A stretch of 8,162 nt of DNA from Kocuria sp. (lineage in GTDB: Bacteria; Actinomycetota; Actinomycetes; Actinomycetales; Micrococcaceae). The stretch is taken from positions 1-8,162 of the forward strand of contig JAKDJD010000069.1 in NCBI GenBank assembly GCA_030454085.1, in the 5' to 3' direction. Each line of letters opens with the position of its first letter. Position 1 is the first letter of the stretch. The notes below the pieces were generated by a model that was given only the letters and a program-made list of their open reading frames with translations, was not told the DNA's origin and did no database searches. The position numbers and the translations under genes were made by a program. Of this stretch, positions 1 to 5,975 are shown piece after piece.

Positions 1-8
1 AAGACAAA

Positions 9-48
9 GAAAAACCCCCGCATCCCAGGAATATCAGGGATGCGAGGG
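9..48 (-). terminator. intrinsic terminator of tRNA-Ser
   Basis: On the minus strand the arm CCCTCGCATCCC (48-37) pairs with GGGATGCGGGGG (26-15) over 12 bp. All pairs are canonical except one G-U (positions 45/18), and the loop is 10 nt. The stem is followed directly by a T-rich run (TTTTTC, positions 14-9). It lies 12 nt past the tRNA 3' end, where a classic Rho-independent terminator for the tRNA transcript is expected. Confidence 0.9.
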
Positions 49-60
49 CTTCTCGCTGAG

Positions 61-148
61 CGGTGACGGAGGGATTTGAACCCTCGGTACGGGGTTACCG
101 TACACGACATTTCGAGTGTCGCACCTTCGGCCGCTCGGACACGTCACC
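61..148 (-). tRNA. tRNA-Ser(CGA)
   Basis: This 88-nt minus-strand sequence folds as a class II tRNA. The acceptor arm GGTGACG (148-142) pairs with CGTCACC (68-62), and the discriminator base is G at 61. The anticodon stem CGACA/TGTCG encloses the loop CTCGAAA, giving anticodon CGA, which reads UCG codons as serine. A long variable arm (GTACGG/CCGTAC) is typical of tRNA-Ser, and the T arm contains the loop GGTTCAAATCC. The 3' CCA is not encoded and must be added by a nucleotidyltransferase, as is usual in actinobacteria. It has its own promoter and terminator. Confidence 0.96.
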
Positions 149-158
149 AACTTCGGCA

Positions 159-187
159 ACTTTACCGGCTCGAAGGGGTCGACTCAA
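159..187 (-). promoter_or_regulatory. promoter of tRNA-Ser
   Basis: Reading the minus strand, a -35-like TTGAGT (187-182) and a -10-like TAAAGT (164-159) are separated by exactly 17 bp. The -10 ends 10 nt before the mature tRNA 5' end, so the transcript would carry only a few leader bases. The site lies in the 80-bp gap between the TetR stop and the tRNA. No clear terminator for the TetR operon was seen in this gap, so read-through into the tRNA is possible. Confidence 0.55.
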
Positions 188-228
188 CTTGGGCGCCGTC
201 GAAAACCGGGCGGATCATATTGGCTTCG

Positions 229-879
229 TCACGTGTACCGGGGGCCGACGATGTATCCGTCGATGATTTTCAGTACTGCGCGGGCGGCGTCCTGCGTGGT
301 GCGGGAGGACGAATTCATCTCCCGTTCCATCGCAAGCATGAAGGTCGCTCCGAACAGGGCGATGGCGATCGACGGGTTGTCCGGGTGCTCAGCGGTTTCG
401 TAGAACTCCTCGAGGTCATCGATCAGTTCGGTGACCTTGTCGATGACCACGGAGCGCTGCTGGGCCAGGACTTCGGACGTGCCTCCGTCTGGCCTCCACA
501 TTTCCGCAACAGCGAGGCGGGCGAAACCGGGATGCCCTTCGAGGAATCTCAACGAAGCGATCACACCGCGAGAAATCCGCTCCCGAGGGTCTCTGACGCC
601 CTCGCCCGCATCCTCGATGCTTTCCAGGACCAGTTGGACGCCGTAGCGGAGGAGTCCGTCCACCATCGACTTCTTGGACCCGAAGTTGTAGTAGACGGTG
701 CCCTTGGAGACGCCGGCCTTGGCGGCGACTTCCTCCACCGTCGTCGCCGTCGGCCCCTTCTCGCTCATGATCACCATCGCCGACTCGAACAGTCTGAGCT
801 GGGTCCGATTGGTACGACCGGGCCGACGACGGATGCCGTCCGACTCACCGTTCGTGCCCCGGTTCTTCGCTGGCGTCAC
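229..879 (-). CDS. TetR-family transcriptional repressor
   Basis: This 216-residue protein is a normal TetR size. After a basic N-terminal tail of about 25 residues comes the three-helix DNA-binding domain: TTVEEVAAKAGVSKGTVYYNF at about 46-66, followed by GSKKSMVDGLL, the diagnostic TetR signature. The remaining, mostly helical part is the ligand-binding/dimerisation domain; its ligand cannot be predicted. The start is a GTG at 879 that overlaps the stop of the upstream membrane-protein gene (GTGA, 4 bp), with a GGAGGTGG ribosome binding site just upstream (891-884). It is the last gene of the operon. A palindrome of typical TetR-operator form in the operon promoter (4114-4127) suggests negative autoregulation; that link is inference. 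Confidence 0.93.
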   Translation of the reverse strand: MTPAKNRGTNGESDGIRRRPGRTNRTQLRLFESAMVIMSEKGPTATTVEEVAAKAGVSKGTVYYNFGSKKSMVDGLLRYGVQLVLESIEDAGEGVRDPRERISRGVIASLRFLEGHPGFARLAVAEMWRPDGGTSEVLAQQRSVVIDKVTELIDDLEEFYETAEHPDNPSIAIALFGATFMLAMEREMNSSSRTTQDAARAVLKIIDGYIVGPRYT

Positions 880-3338
880 AGTTCCACCTCCGGGCTGAGC
901 TTCTTGAGGGTCCAGGTTCGGTCCTTGAGGGACCCCAAGAACCCGAAGAGCAATCCGATCAGTAGGCTGGCCACCAGGATCAGCACCAGCCAGGGTACGG
1001 AACTCTCATTGATCCCGTAGGCGAGACGACGCACTCCGGTGATGGCGTAGCCCATGGGCAGAGCATGGTGCAGCCATCGCAGGGACTGGGGCAACGTCTC
1101 GTAGGGCATCATGCCGCCCGATGTCACCAGCTGGATGATGAGCAGCACGAGGACCAGCAGCTTGCCCGGGGCCCCGAAGAGCGAGATCAGTCCTTGCCCC
1201 AGGGCGCTGAAGGCGACGGACGTCAGGAGCAAGAACCAGAACACCAGCCATGGGTGCTCCATCTGGAAACCAAGGGCGAATTTCACCACCGCGAACAGCA
1301 CGACCGCCTGGGCGATTCCGACCACCAGGAACGGAATCCACGAGCCGATCGCGATCCTGAAGCTCGAGGTGTGCGAAGCCAGGGCACGGTCGTTGTTGGC
1401 CCGCAGGAACTGGCCCGCCATGAGTATCCCGATCCACAGTGCCAGGACAATGAAGAACGGCCCCATGCCCTCGCCGTAGTTCCGGGCGGAGGCCAAAGAA
1501 TTGTGATTGTCGGAGACCGGATCCGACATCACCGAGGCCAGGGAGGACTGCTGGTCCTTGTCCAGATTCGGCACCTGGTTTCGACCGTCCTCGAGGCCCT
1601 TGTGGAGGTCCTGCGAGCCCTTCGTCAGGTCCCCGGACCCGCCCTTGAGCTGGTCGGCCCCCTGGTCCAGCTGGTTCGATCCGTCGACCGCCTGGCTCGT
1701 CCCGTCGGCGAGCTGCTGCGCGCCGTCGCGGGCCTTGACCTGGTTGTCGTAGAGAGTCTGCGATCCGTCCACCAGGCTTCCGGTCGACCCTGCGAGGCTG
1801 CCGATGCCTTGGGCAAGTTGCTGGGCCCCGGTGTCGACCTGCTGGGCGCCGGAGGCGAGCTCCCCGGTCTTCTGGTCGACGGTCGAGGCGCCGCCGGCGA
1901 GCTGCTGCGCGGCGTCGTCGGCGCTCTTGGCACCGTCGGCCACCCCGGAGGCGCCGTCGTTCAATTGCGAAATTCCGGTGGTCAGCTCCGAAATCTTGGC
2001 CGCGACCGACGACGATCCGTCGGCGGCGCATGAGGAGTCCCGCAATTTCTGCAGCGACGCACCGGAGTCCGTGTTCTCGACGGAGTCGAGGTTCTGGCTG
2101 GTTGCCTGGGCGATCCGCGACTTTGTCTGGTCGTCGGAGACCGAGGAGACGACTTTCTGTGCCTGCTCCTGATTCAGGACGCCCTGGTCGACCAGTTGCT
2201 GGACTTGGTCAGAGGTGGCCGCACCGACTTCCGAGACCACGGAGTTCGAGACATCCTCCGCGAGCCTGCCGGAAGGCTCTGACGTGTTGGCCGAGGAGAG
2301 ATCCTGGCACACGGCGTTCAGGTCGTTGCCGACCTGGCCGATGCCGGATTCCTTGACCTTCTGGTCCAGGGTTGCGGCCCCTTGCGAGAGCTGTGCCGCG
2401 CCTCCCGAAAGTTCCGAGGTGCCGTCGGCGAGCTGCGAGGACCCCGAGGACAATTGGGAGGTTCCGTCCTTGAGCTGCGCCGAGCCGTCGGCGAGTTGGG
2501 AGGTTCCGCCCGTCAATGTCTTGGCGCCCTGGTTGAGTTGCTGGGCACCGCCGTCGAGTTTTTGGGCGCCGTCGACGGCCTGTGCGTTGCCGTCGACCAG
2601 CTGGTTCTCCCCGTCGAGCAGCGAATGCGAGCCGCTGTTGAGTTGCACGGCGCCGTCGGCCAGTGTCGAGGTCCCGTGTTTGAGCTGGTCGACCGCCGTG
2701 GAGAGGTTGACCGCACCGTCAGAGAGCTTCTTCGAACCGTCGGCCGCATAGGAGAGCTGGCCGTGAATGTCCGTGAAGCTGGCCAACATTTGCTGGGCGG
2801 TTTCGTTCCCGACCTCCTGGGCCACCTGATCGCGAATGGTGGTTCCCGCCTTCGAGACGATATTCGTCAGGAGGTAGTTGTTGGCGTCGTTGGTCACGAT
2901 CTCGAGCCCCGCCTTTTGGGGATCGACGGTGCCCGGGGTGCCGTCCTTGTCCGGGGCGAACTCGGACGTGGAGAGGAGCTGTTCGGAGAAGTCACTCGGG
3001 ATCACGATGGCGAAGTCGGTCGTGCCGTCCTTGACCTCCTTGACCGCCTCATCGCGCGAGGCGGCATCGTGCCAGTCGAAATTCTTGGAGTCGTGGAGCT
3101 TGTCCGTCACGCTCTGCCCGGTATTGACCGGGGAGCCGTCCGGCTTGTTCGCCCCGGTGTCCTCCATCGCGATGGCGCCGGTGACGTGATCGACTTTCCC
3201 GTACGGGTCCCAGTTGGAATACAGGTAGATGCCGCCGTAGAGGAGGGGGATGCAGGCGAGAGCGACCATGACCAGTTTCGGAAAGACGCCACCGGTCATG
3301 CGTTTGAGCTCCGTGAGAGCGAGGCGAAGGGAAGTCAC
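876..3338 (-). CDS. YhgE/Pip-family membrane protein with ABC-2-type C-terminal domain
   Basis: This 820-residue protein has one N-terminal membrane helix (about 20-40) and a block of about five or six helices near the C terminus (about 625-803). A long extracytoplasmic region of about 580 residues lies between them. That region contains two coiled-coil-like stalks of perfect heptads of the form xLxDGxx: about 18 heptads at 204-329 and about 19 at 451-583. A non-repetitive segment at about 330-450 carries the only two extracytoplasmic cysteines (C344, C437). This layout is that of the YhgE/Pip family, which includes L. lactis Pip (phage infection protein), and resembles B. subtilis YueB and S. 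aureus EsaA. The C-terminal block resembles ABC-2 permeases. The substrate is unknown. The start is a GTG with AGGAGG at 3351-3346; it overlaps the upstream ATPase-like gene by 4 bp, and the TetR gene overlaps its stop, so translation is probably coupled. Confidence 0.92.
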   Translation of the reverse strand: MTSLRLALTELKRMTGGVFPKLVMVALACIPLLYGGIYLYSNWDPYGKVDHVTGAIAMEDTGANKPDGSPVNTGQSVTDKLHDSKNFDWHDAASRDEAVKEVKDGTTDFAIVIPSDFSEQLLSTSEFAPDKDGTPGTVDPQKAGLEIVTNDANNYLLTNIVSKAGTTIRDQVAQEVGNETAQQMLASFTDIHGQLSYAADGSKKLSDGAVNLSTAVDQLKHGTSTLADGAVQLNSGSHSLLDGENQLVDGNAQAVDGAQKLDGGAQQLNQGAKTLTGGTSQLADGSAQLKDGTSQLSSGSSQLADGTSELSGGAAQLSQGAATLDQKVKESGIGQVGNDLNAVCQDLSSANTSEPSGRLAEDVSNSVVSEVGAATSDQVQQLVDQGVLNQEQAQKVVSSVSDDQTKSRIAQATSQNLDSVENTDSGASLQKLRDSSCAADGSSSVAAKISELTTGISQLNDGASGVADGAKSADDAAQQLAGGASTVDQKTGELASGAQQVDTGAQQLAQGIGSLAGSTGSLVDGSQTLYDNQVKARDGAQQLADGTSQAVDGSNQLDQGADQLKGGSGDLTKGSQDLHKGLEDGRNQVPNLDKDQQSSLASVMSDPVSDNHNSLASARNYGEGMGPFFIVLALWIGILMAGQFLRANNDRALASHTSSFRIAIGSWIPFLVVGIAQAVVLFAVVKFALGFQMEHPWLVFWFLLLTSVAFSALGQGLISLFGAPGKLLVLVLLIIQLVTSGGMMPYETLPQSLRWLHHALPMGYAITGVRRLAYGINESSVPWLVLILVASLLIGLLFGFLGSLKDRTWTLKKLSPEVEL
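1590..1988 (-). repeat. heptad-repeat array, second stalk of the Pip-like protein
   Basis: These bases encode residues 451-583 of the 820-residue protein as about 19 consecutive 7-residue units, such as QLADGTS, QLAQGIG and SLVDGSQ. Leu (or Ala/Val) recurs at unit position 2 and Gly at position 5. The period at DNA level is 21 bp, but the units are diverged, so this is a protein repeat rather than a fresh tandem DNA duplication. Confidence 0.85.
2352..2729 (-). repeat. heptad-repeat array, first stalk of the Pip-like protein
   Basis: These bases encode residues 204-329 as 18 unbroken 7-residue units, for example TLADGAV, QLNSGSH, QLADGSA and ELSGGAA. Leu is at unit position 2 in nearly every copy and Gly at position 5. 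The register is kept without insertions, which favours a long regular helical or coiled-coil rod. The regularity also creates long antisense open frames on the plus strand, which are not genes. Confidence 0.87.
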
Positions 3339-4033
3339 GCGAGGTCCTCCTGAGCGGTGCGAGGTGTGAAGAGTTCGTCGAGGGGCAGTCCGGACGGTAC
3401 GTAGGGCTTTGCGGCGGTTTCACCGATGCGCGCGGTCAGCCCGTGCCACGAGGTGCTGATTCGGGGGACGACGGCGACGACGGCGCGCGGATGCTTCTCG
3501 TTCCTGGCCAATCGATGGAGGCGGGGGAGCCAGGTCGCGGTGTGATTCGCGTGACGCGAGGGGGTGTCGAAGACCAGGAGATCCGACCGGTTCTCCTGGC
3601 CGGCCAGGGCGACGACGAGGCGAATTCGCTGATCGGGGGTCAGCTGTTCTTCCCAGAGGTTATCGAGATCCTCGAGTCCGTGATCGCGGAGCCATTGCTC
3701 GGTCGTGGGGCGTTTCAGCATCTTGTGCGGCATGTAGGAGAGCATTTCTGCGGCGTAGTCCCGAACCCGCATGTGATCCTCCATCTGGTTCACGCGCGGG
3801 GAATCGATCAGTGAGGATCGCCGGCGCAGGTTCTTGCGCTTGTCGCTGCCGTCCCAGGAAATCGTGCCCTTGTCCGGTCTCAGCCGCCCGGTCAGGGCGA
3901 GTGACAGGCCTGAGCGCTGTAGCTGGCTGTTGCCCTGGACCAGGATCAGCTCACCGACTTCCACGGTGAAGGAGGTGCGTTCGATCAGGGGCGCGTGGCG
4001 TCCCTTGGCTTGGACTGCCTCGACTTCGAGCAC
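3335..4033 (-). CDS. degenerate ABC transporter ATPase-like protein (probable pseudo-ATPase)
   Basis: This 232-residue protein follows the outline of an ABC nucleotide-binding domain: a first strand and loop, the phrase ALTGRLRPDKGTISWDG (46-62) that normally follows Walker A, a helical segment, a signature-like region and a Walker-B-like strand. Every catalytic motif is altered. Walker A reads GNSQLQRSG (34-42), with both loop glycines lost and Lys replaced by Arg. The signature LSGGQ is LTPDQ (121-125). Walker B ends FDTP (145-148), with Thr in place of the catalytic Glu. The switch His is missing (VVPR, 178-181), and no Q-loop Gln is evident. The frame is otherwise intact. It starts at GTG with GAGGAG 8 nt upstream (4047-4042), and its stop overlaps the next gene's start by 4 bp. 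It probably partners the Pip-like membrane protein; whether it binds nucleotide is unknown. Confidence 0.8.
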   Translation of the reverse strand: MLEVEAVQAKGRHAPLIERTSFTVEVGELILVQGNSQLQRSGLSLALTGRLRPDKGTISWDGSDKRKNLRRRSSLIDSPRVNQMEDHMRVRDYAAEMLSYMPHKMLKRPTTEQWLRDHGLEDLDNLWEEQLTPDQRIRLVVALAGQENRSDLLVFDTPSRHANHTATWLPRLHRLARNEKHPRAVVAVVPRISTSWHGLTARIGETAAKPYVPSGLPLDELFTPRTAQEDLA

Positions 4034-4092
4034 AGGTGTGTCTCCTCGATGGGTGAGTGATTGGCGGAGGGGATCCCGGGATGGAGGAACCG

Positions 4093-4103
4093 TGACACTG
4101 TCA
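4093..4103. promoter_or_regulatory. secondary palindrome near the operon start
   Basis: TGACA-C-TGTCA is an 11-bp perfect inverted repeat lying at or just after the expected transcription start of the minus-strand operon. It uses the same TGAC/GTCA half-site words as the main palindrome at 4114-4127, so it could be a second binding site for the same repressor. This is inferred from sequence only. Confidence 0.35.
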
Positions 4104-4108
4104 TCCTA

Positions 4109-4136
4109 ATTGTACTGACTGGTCAGTTCTAGTCAT
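4109..4136 (-). promoter_or_regulatory. promoter of the ATPase-like/Pip/TetR operon
   Basis: On the minus strand, ATGACT (4136-4131) and TACAAT (4114-4109, five of six matches to the -10 consensus) are separated by 16 bp. Transcription would begin around 4102, giving a leader of about 70 nt before the GTG at 4033. A second -10-like word, TATAAA (4152-4147), lies further upstream without a convincing -35, so an alternative start cannot be excluded. No tadA terminator is visible in the 4034-4160 gap. Confidence 0.5.
4114..4127. promoter_or_regulatory. probable TetR operator
   Basis: ACTGAC-TG-GTCAGT is a perfect 6+6 bp inverted repeat with a 2-bp centre, of the form bound by many actinobacterial TetR proteins. 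It lies between the proposed -35 and -10 and touches the first base of the -10, an ideal place to block RNA polymerase. An overlapping, wider inverted repeat is also present (TGACT 4116-4120 and AGTCA 4131-4135). The TetR gene at the end of this operon is the obvious candidate ligand. Confidence 0.6.
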
Positions 4137-4160
4137 TCACAGCGAATTTATAGGGTGATG

Positions 4161-4667
4161 CTATGCACTCGGCTCTGAATTGTCTTCCGTTGCGTCACAG
4201 TGTGAGCGTTTCGATGCGAAGAAGTCCCGCAGGAGTATGGCGCATTCTTGCGTTCTGACCTCTGGGAATACCTCGACCCAGTGATTGAGGCGGCGTTCGC
4301 GGAGGATGTCGAAGACCGACCCGACGGCGCCGGCCTTCTCATCCCAGGCGCCAAAGACCAGCCGTGGGATGCGGGCCAGGACGATGGCCCCCGCGCACAT
4401 GGGGCAGGGTTCGAGGGTCACGACGAGCGTGCACTCGTCCAGGCGCCAATGGCCGAGTCGCCGGGCGGCCTCGCGGATGGCGAGCACTTCCGCATGGCCC
4501 GTGGGGTCGGCATCCGCCTCCCTCCGATTTCGCCCGCGCCCGACCACTCGGCCGGTCCCATCGAGGACGACGGCGCCGATCGGCACATCGCCGCTCTGGC
4601 GCGTTTGCTCCGCCTCGGCCAGGGCGAGACCCATCCACTCGTAGTGGAGCTGCGAAAAGTGCGTCAT
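4161..4667 (-). CDS. tadA: tRNA-specific adenosine deaminase TadA
   Basis: This 168-residue zinc-dependent deaminase converts adenosine to inosine at the wobble position of tRNA-Arg(ACG), in the cytoplasm. The motifs are complete: zinc ligand and proton-shuttle HAE (H58, E60) and PCPMC (87-91) with zinc cysteines C88 and C91. The N-terminal DVPIGAVV (27-34) and N47 are also typical. The tail after about residue 153 (KRSHCDATEDNSEPSA) is family-variable. The ATG at 4667 starts where homologues do, at the helix containing YEWMGLALAEAE. There is no convincing Shine-Dalgarno; a -10-like GACAAT ends 6 nt before the ATG, so the mRNA may be leaderless. It diverges from upp with 29 bp between the start codons. 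General cytosine deaminase activity is less likely given the TadA-type motif. Confidence 0.95.
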   Translation of the reverse strand: MTHFSQLHYEWMGLALAEAEQTRQSGDVPIGAVVLDGTGRVVGRGRNRREADADPTGHAEVLAIREAARRLGHWRLDECTLVVTLEPCPMCAGAIVLARIPRLVFGAWDEKAGAVGSVFDILRERRLNHWVEVFPEVRTQECAILLRDFFASKRSHCDATEDNSEPSA

Positions 4668-4673
4668 GGGTCC

Positions 4674-4690
4674 ATTGTCTGCTGTAGTTT
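4674..4690. promoter_or_regulatory. back-to-back -10 elements for tadA and upp
   Basis: The 29-bp gap contains GACAAT on the minus strand (4679-4674) and TAGTTT on the plus strand (4685-4690), 5 bp apart. Each is followed by exactly 6 nt and then an ATG (tadA 4667, upp 4697), which fits leaderless transcription, common in actinobacteria. Matching -35 hexamers would lie within the opposite gene and are weak; TTGACT (4707-4702, minus) is too far from GACAAT (22 bp). Confidence 0.4.
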
Positions 4691-4696
4691 GGAGCC

Positions 4697-5335
4697 ATGC
4701 GAGTCAAGATTCTGGACCACCCCTTGGTCAGCCACAAGGTCACCGTTCTGAGGGATCGGGAGACCCCTTCACCACAGTTCCGGCAGCTCGTGGACGAACT
4801 CGTGACTCTCCTGGCCTACGAGGCCACGCGCAATATCCGCGTTGAGCCCAAGACCGTGCGGACTCCGGTGACCGAGACCGAGGGCGTGGTGATGGCCAGG
4901 CCGCGCCCCCTCGTGGTGCCGATCCTTCGCGCCGGCTTGGGGATGCTGGAAGGCATGACCCGACTGATCCCGACGGCGGAAGTCGGCTTCCTGGGGATGG
5001 CTCGCCACGAGGAAACTCTCGATATCGTCACCTACGCCGAGCGGCTTCCCGATGATCTGACGGGTCGCCAGGTCTATGTTCTGGATCCGATGCTCGCAAC
5101 CGGGGGCACGCTCATCGAGTCCATCAAATTCCTGCGCGAGCGCGGTGCCGACCACATCACCTGTCTGTGCATTCTTGCGGCGCCGGAGGGCATGAAGGCT
5201 CTCGCCGAGGGCGTCGAAGGGATGGAGAATGTCGATTTGTTCCTGGCCGCCCAGGACGAACGCCTCAATGAGAAGGCCTATATCGTCCCCGGTCTCGGTG
5301 ACGCCGGGGACCGCTTGTACGGACTCGCCGACTGA
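4697..5335 (+). CDS. upp: uracil phosphoribosyltransferase
   Basis: This 212-residue enzyme makes UMP from uracil and PRPP in pyrimidine salvage and is of full family length. The PRPP-binding loop is [11 protein letters not shown] (128-138). ILRAGLGM (76-83) contributes phosphate contacts, and the C-terminal [12 protein letters not shown] (195-206) is the uracil-binding segment. RHEET (103-107) is the usual flexible-loop region. GGAG (4691-4694) sits only 2 nt from the ATG, too close for a normal ribosome binding site. Together with TAGTTT 6 nt before the ATG, this suggests a leaderless mRNA. It is divergent from tadA, with no obvious intrinsic terminator after its stop. Confidence 0.97.
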   Translation: MRVKILDHPLVSHKVTVLRDRETPSPQFRQLVDELVTLLAYEATRNIRVEPKTVRTPVTETEGVVMARPRPLVVPILRAGLGMLEGMTRLIPTAEVGFLGMARHEETLDIVTYAERLPDDLTGRQVYVLDPMLATGGTLIESIKFLRERGADHITCLCILAAPEGMKALAEGVEGMENVDLFLAAQDERLNEKAYIVPGLGDAGDRLYGLAD

Positions 5336-5609
5336 CCGACATTCGGATGTGACCAAAGCCACGCTTCATAGATTTTTTGGGCGGGCCGATGTGGCGGTTG
5401 CCTCGTCGTGAAGTCCGCTCGCGACGCCGCACGCCGCGTCCAGCCTTCGCCGGAAACGTTCGCATGGCGAACGGCCGATGGCCTGCGCGGGCGCCGAGTG
5501 GCTCGACCCACATTCTGTACTCACAAGTTTTTGTTCGGACAATTCGGCGCGGTCCTGGGGGAATCCTGGGAAGACCGCCACGAATCGAAAATTATGCGCC
5601 TGATGCTAC

Positions 5610-5639
5610 TTGACAAATGACTAAACCCGTGGATATTCG
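5610..5639 (+). promoter_or_regulatory. candidate promoter of the winged-helix gene
   Basis: TTGACA (5610-5615) is a perfect -35 consensus. A weaker -10, TATTCG (5634-5639), follows after 18 bp. If used, transcription would start near 5646 and leave a leader of about 330 nt before the ATG at 5976. The poor -10 keeps this tentative. Confidence 0.35.
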
Positions 5640-5717
5640 AGCGTCTAACGTAGCCCCGGCCCGCAATGAGCGGATTTCCTGCATATACAACCCGGCAGGG
5701 TGAGCTCGGCTGAACGC

Positions 5718-5751
5718 ATGATATGCATGATTTGAATGATATTCTGCATAT
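5718..5751. repeat. AT-rich 9-bp-phased repeats and TGCATAT inverted repeat
   Basis: ATGAT occurs at 5718, 5727 and 5736, exactly 9 bp apart. Overlapping this, ATATGCA (5721-5727) and TGCATAT (5745-5751) form a 7-bp inverted repeat with a 17-bp spacer. A third TGCATAT lies at 5680-5686, and GAAT-GAT-ATTC (5734-5744) is a small inner palindrome. Such clustering in an otherwise GC-rich genome suggests a protein-binding site; the binding protein is unknown. Confidence 0.5.
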
Positions 5752-5975
5752 TTGAGACGAAGTTTCTCACGATTCGGACCCGTGAACCAATTGTTACTTG
5801 CAGGAACCGAGTAACGGGTACAGCATGGAAGAAAGGTCTGATCACTCCCCGAAGGTTCCGTCAGGATCTGTGCGGCAGTGTCGGCCGTCAGGTCGTGGTG
5901 CCTTCCGCGGCCGCCATCAATCATCCGTGCGGCTCCGGCCGTATGAGGCCCGAATTGCAGAAGGACGGCGATCGA

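Larger units (their letters stand above)
5336..5975. other. long non-coding stretch upstream of the winged-helix gene
   Basis: About 640 bp separate upp from the next start. The first part (5336 to about 5580) is GC-rich with only short, unconvincing frames on either strand. It holds a perfect hairpin CGTTCGC-ATG-GCGAACG (5457-5473) and a longer-looped GCGGTC/GACCGC inverted repeat (5549-5554, 5573-5578), neither followed by a T run. From about 5585 to 5815 the sequence is distinctly AT-richer than its surroundings. It contains TTGACA (5610-5615), repeated ATGAT and TGCATAT words (5680-5751), TGAGA/TCTCA (5753-5769) and ACCCGT/ACGGGT (5778-5783, 5814-5819). No tRNA or known riboswitch was recognised. 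The right half probably holds the promoter and a long leader of the downstream regulator. Confidence 0.5.

Noticed and set aside
61..148. tRNA-Ser as an integration site for an element carrying the Pip operon
   Set aside because: Elements usually insert at the tRNA 3' end, which faces the left window edge, whereas the operon is on the 5' side. No integrase or duplicated tRNA end was seen.
76..1020. Long plus-strand open frame of about 314 codons opposite the TetR gene and the end of the Pip-like gene
   Set aside because: It crosses the tRNA gene and two well-supported minus-strand genes, has an Arg/His-rich low-quality composition and no recognisable domain; it is a GC-bias shadow.
1065..2033. 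Long plus-strand open frame opposite the second heptad array
   Set aside because: It is a by-product of the 21-bp periodic codons of the stalk repeats; its own repetitive translation mirrors the antisense of the heptads.
2382..3353. Long plus-strand open frame opposite the first heptad array
   Set aside because: Same reason: the antisense of a regular GC-rich heptad repeat stays open by chance; no ribosome binding site or domain supports it.
5371..5377. T6 run after upp considered as the end of an intrinsic terminator
   Set aside because: No stable hairpin directly precedes it; only weak, short complementarity is present.
5457..5473. Perfect 7-bp hairpin CGTTCGC-ATG-GCGAACG considered as a terminator
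   Set aside because: No T run on the plus strand and only TTT on the minus strand; it lies over 120 bp from any gene end.
5377..5613. Small plus-strand frame of 78 codons in the upp downstream gap
   Set aside because: No ribosome binding site, no domain, Arg/Pro-rich composition, and equally open frames exist on the other strand.
5736..5975. In-frame N-terminal extension of the winged-helix protein by 80 codons
   Set aside because: The extension is Cys/Arg/Ile-rich with codon use unlike the gene body, covers the AT-rich repeat region, and lacks a ribosome binding site at 5736; ATG 5976 has AAGGAC at proper spacing.
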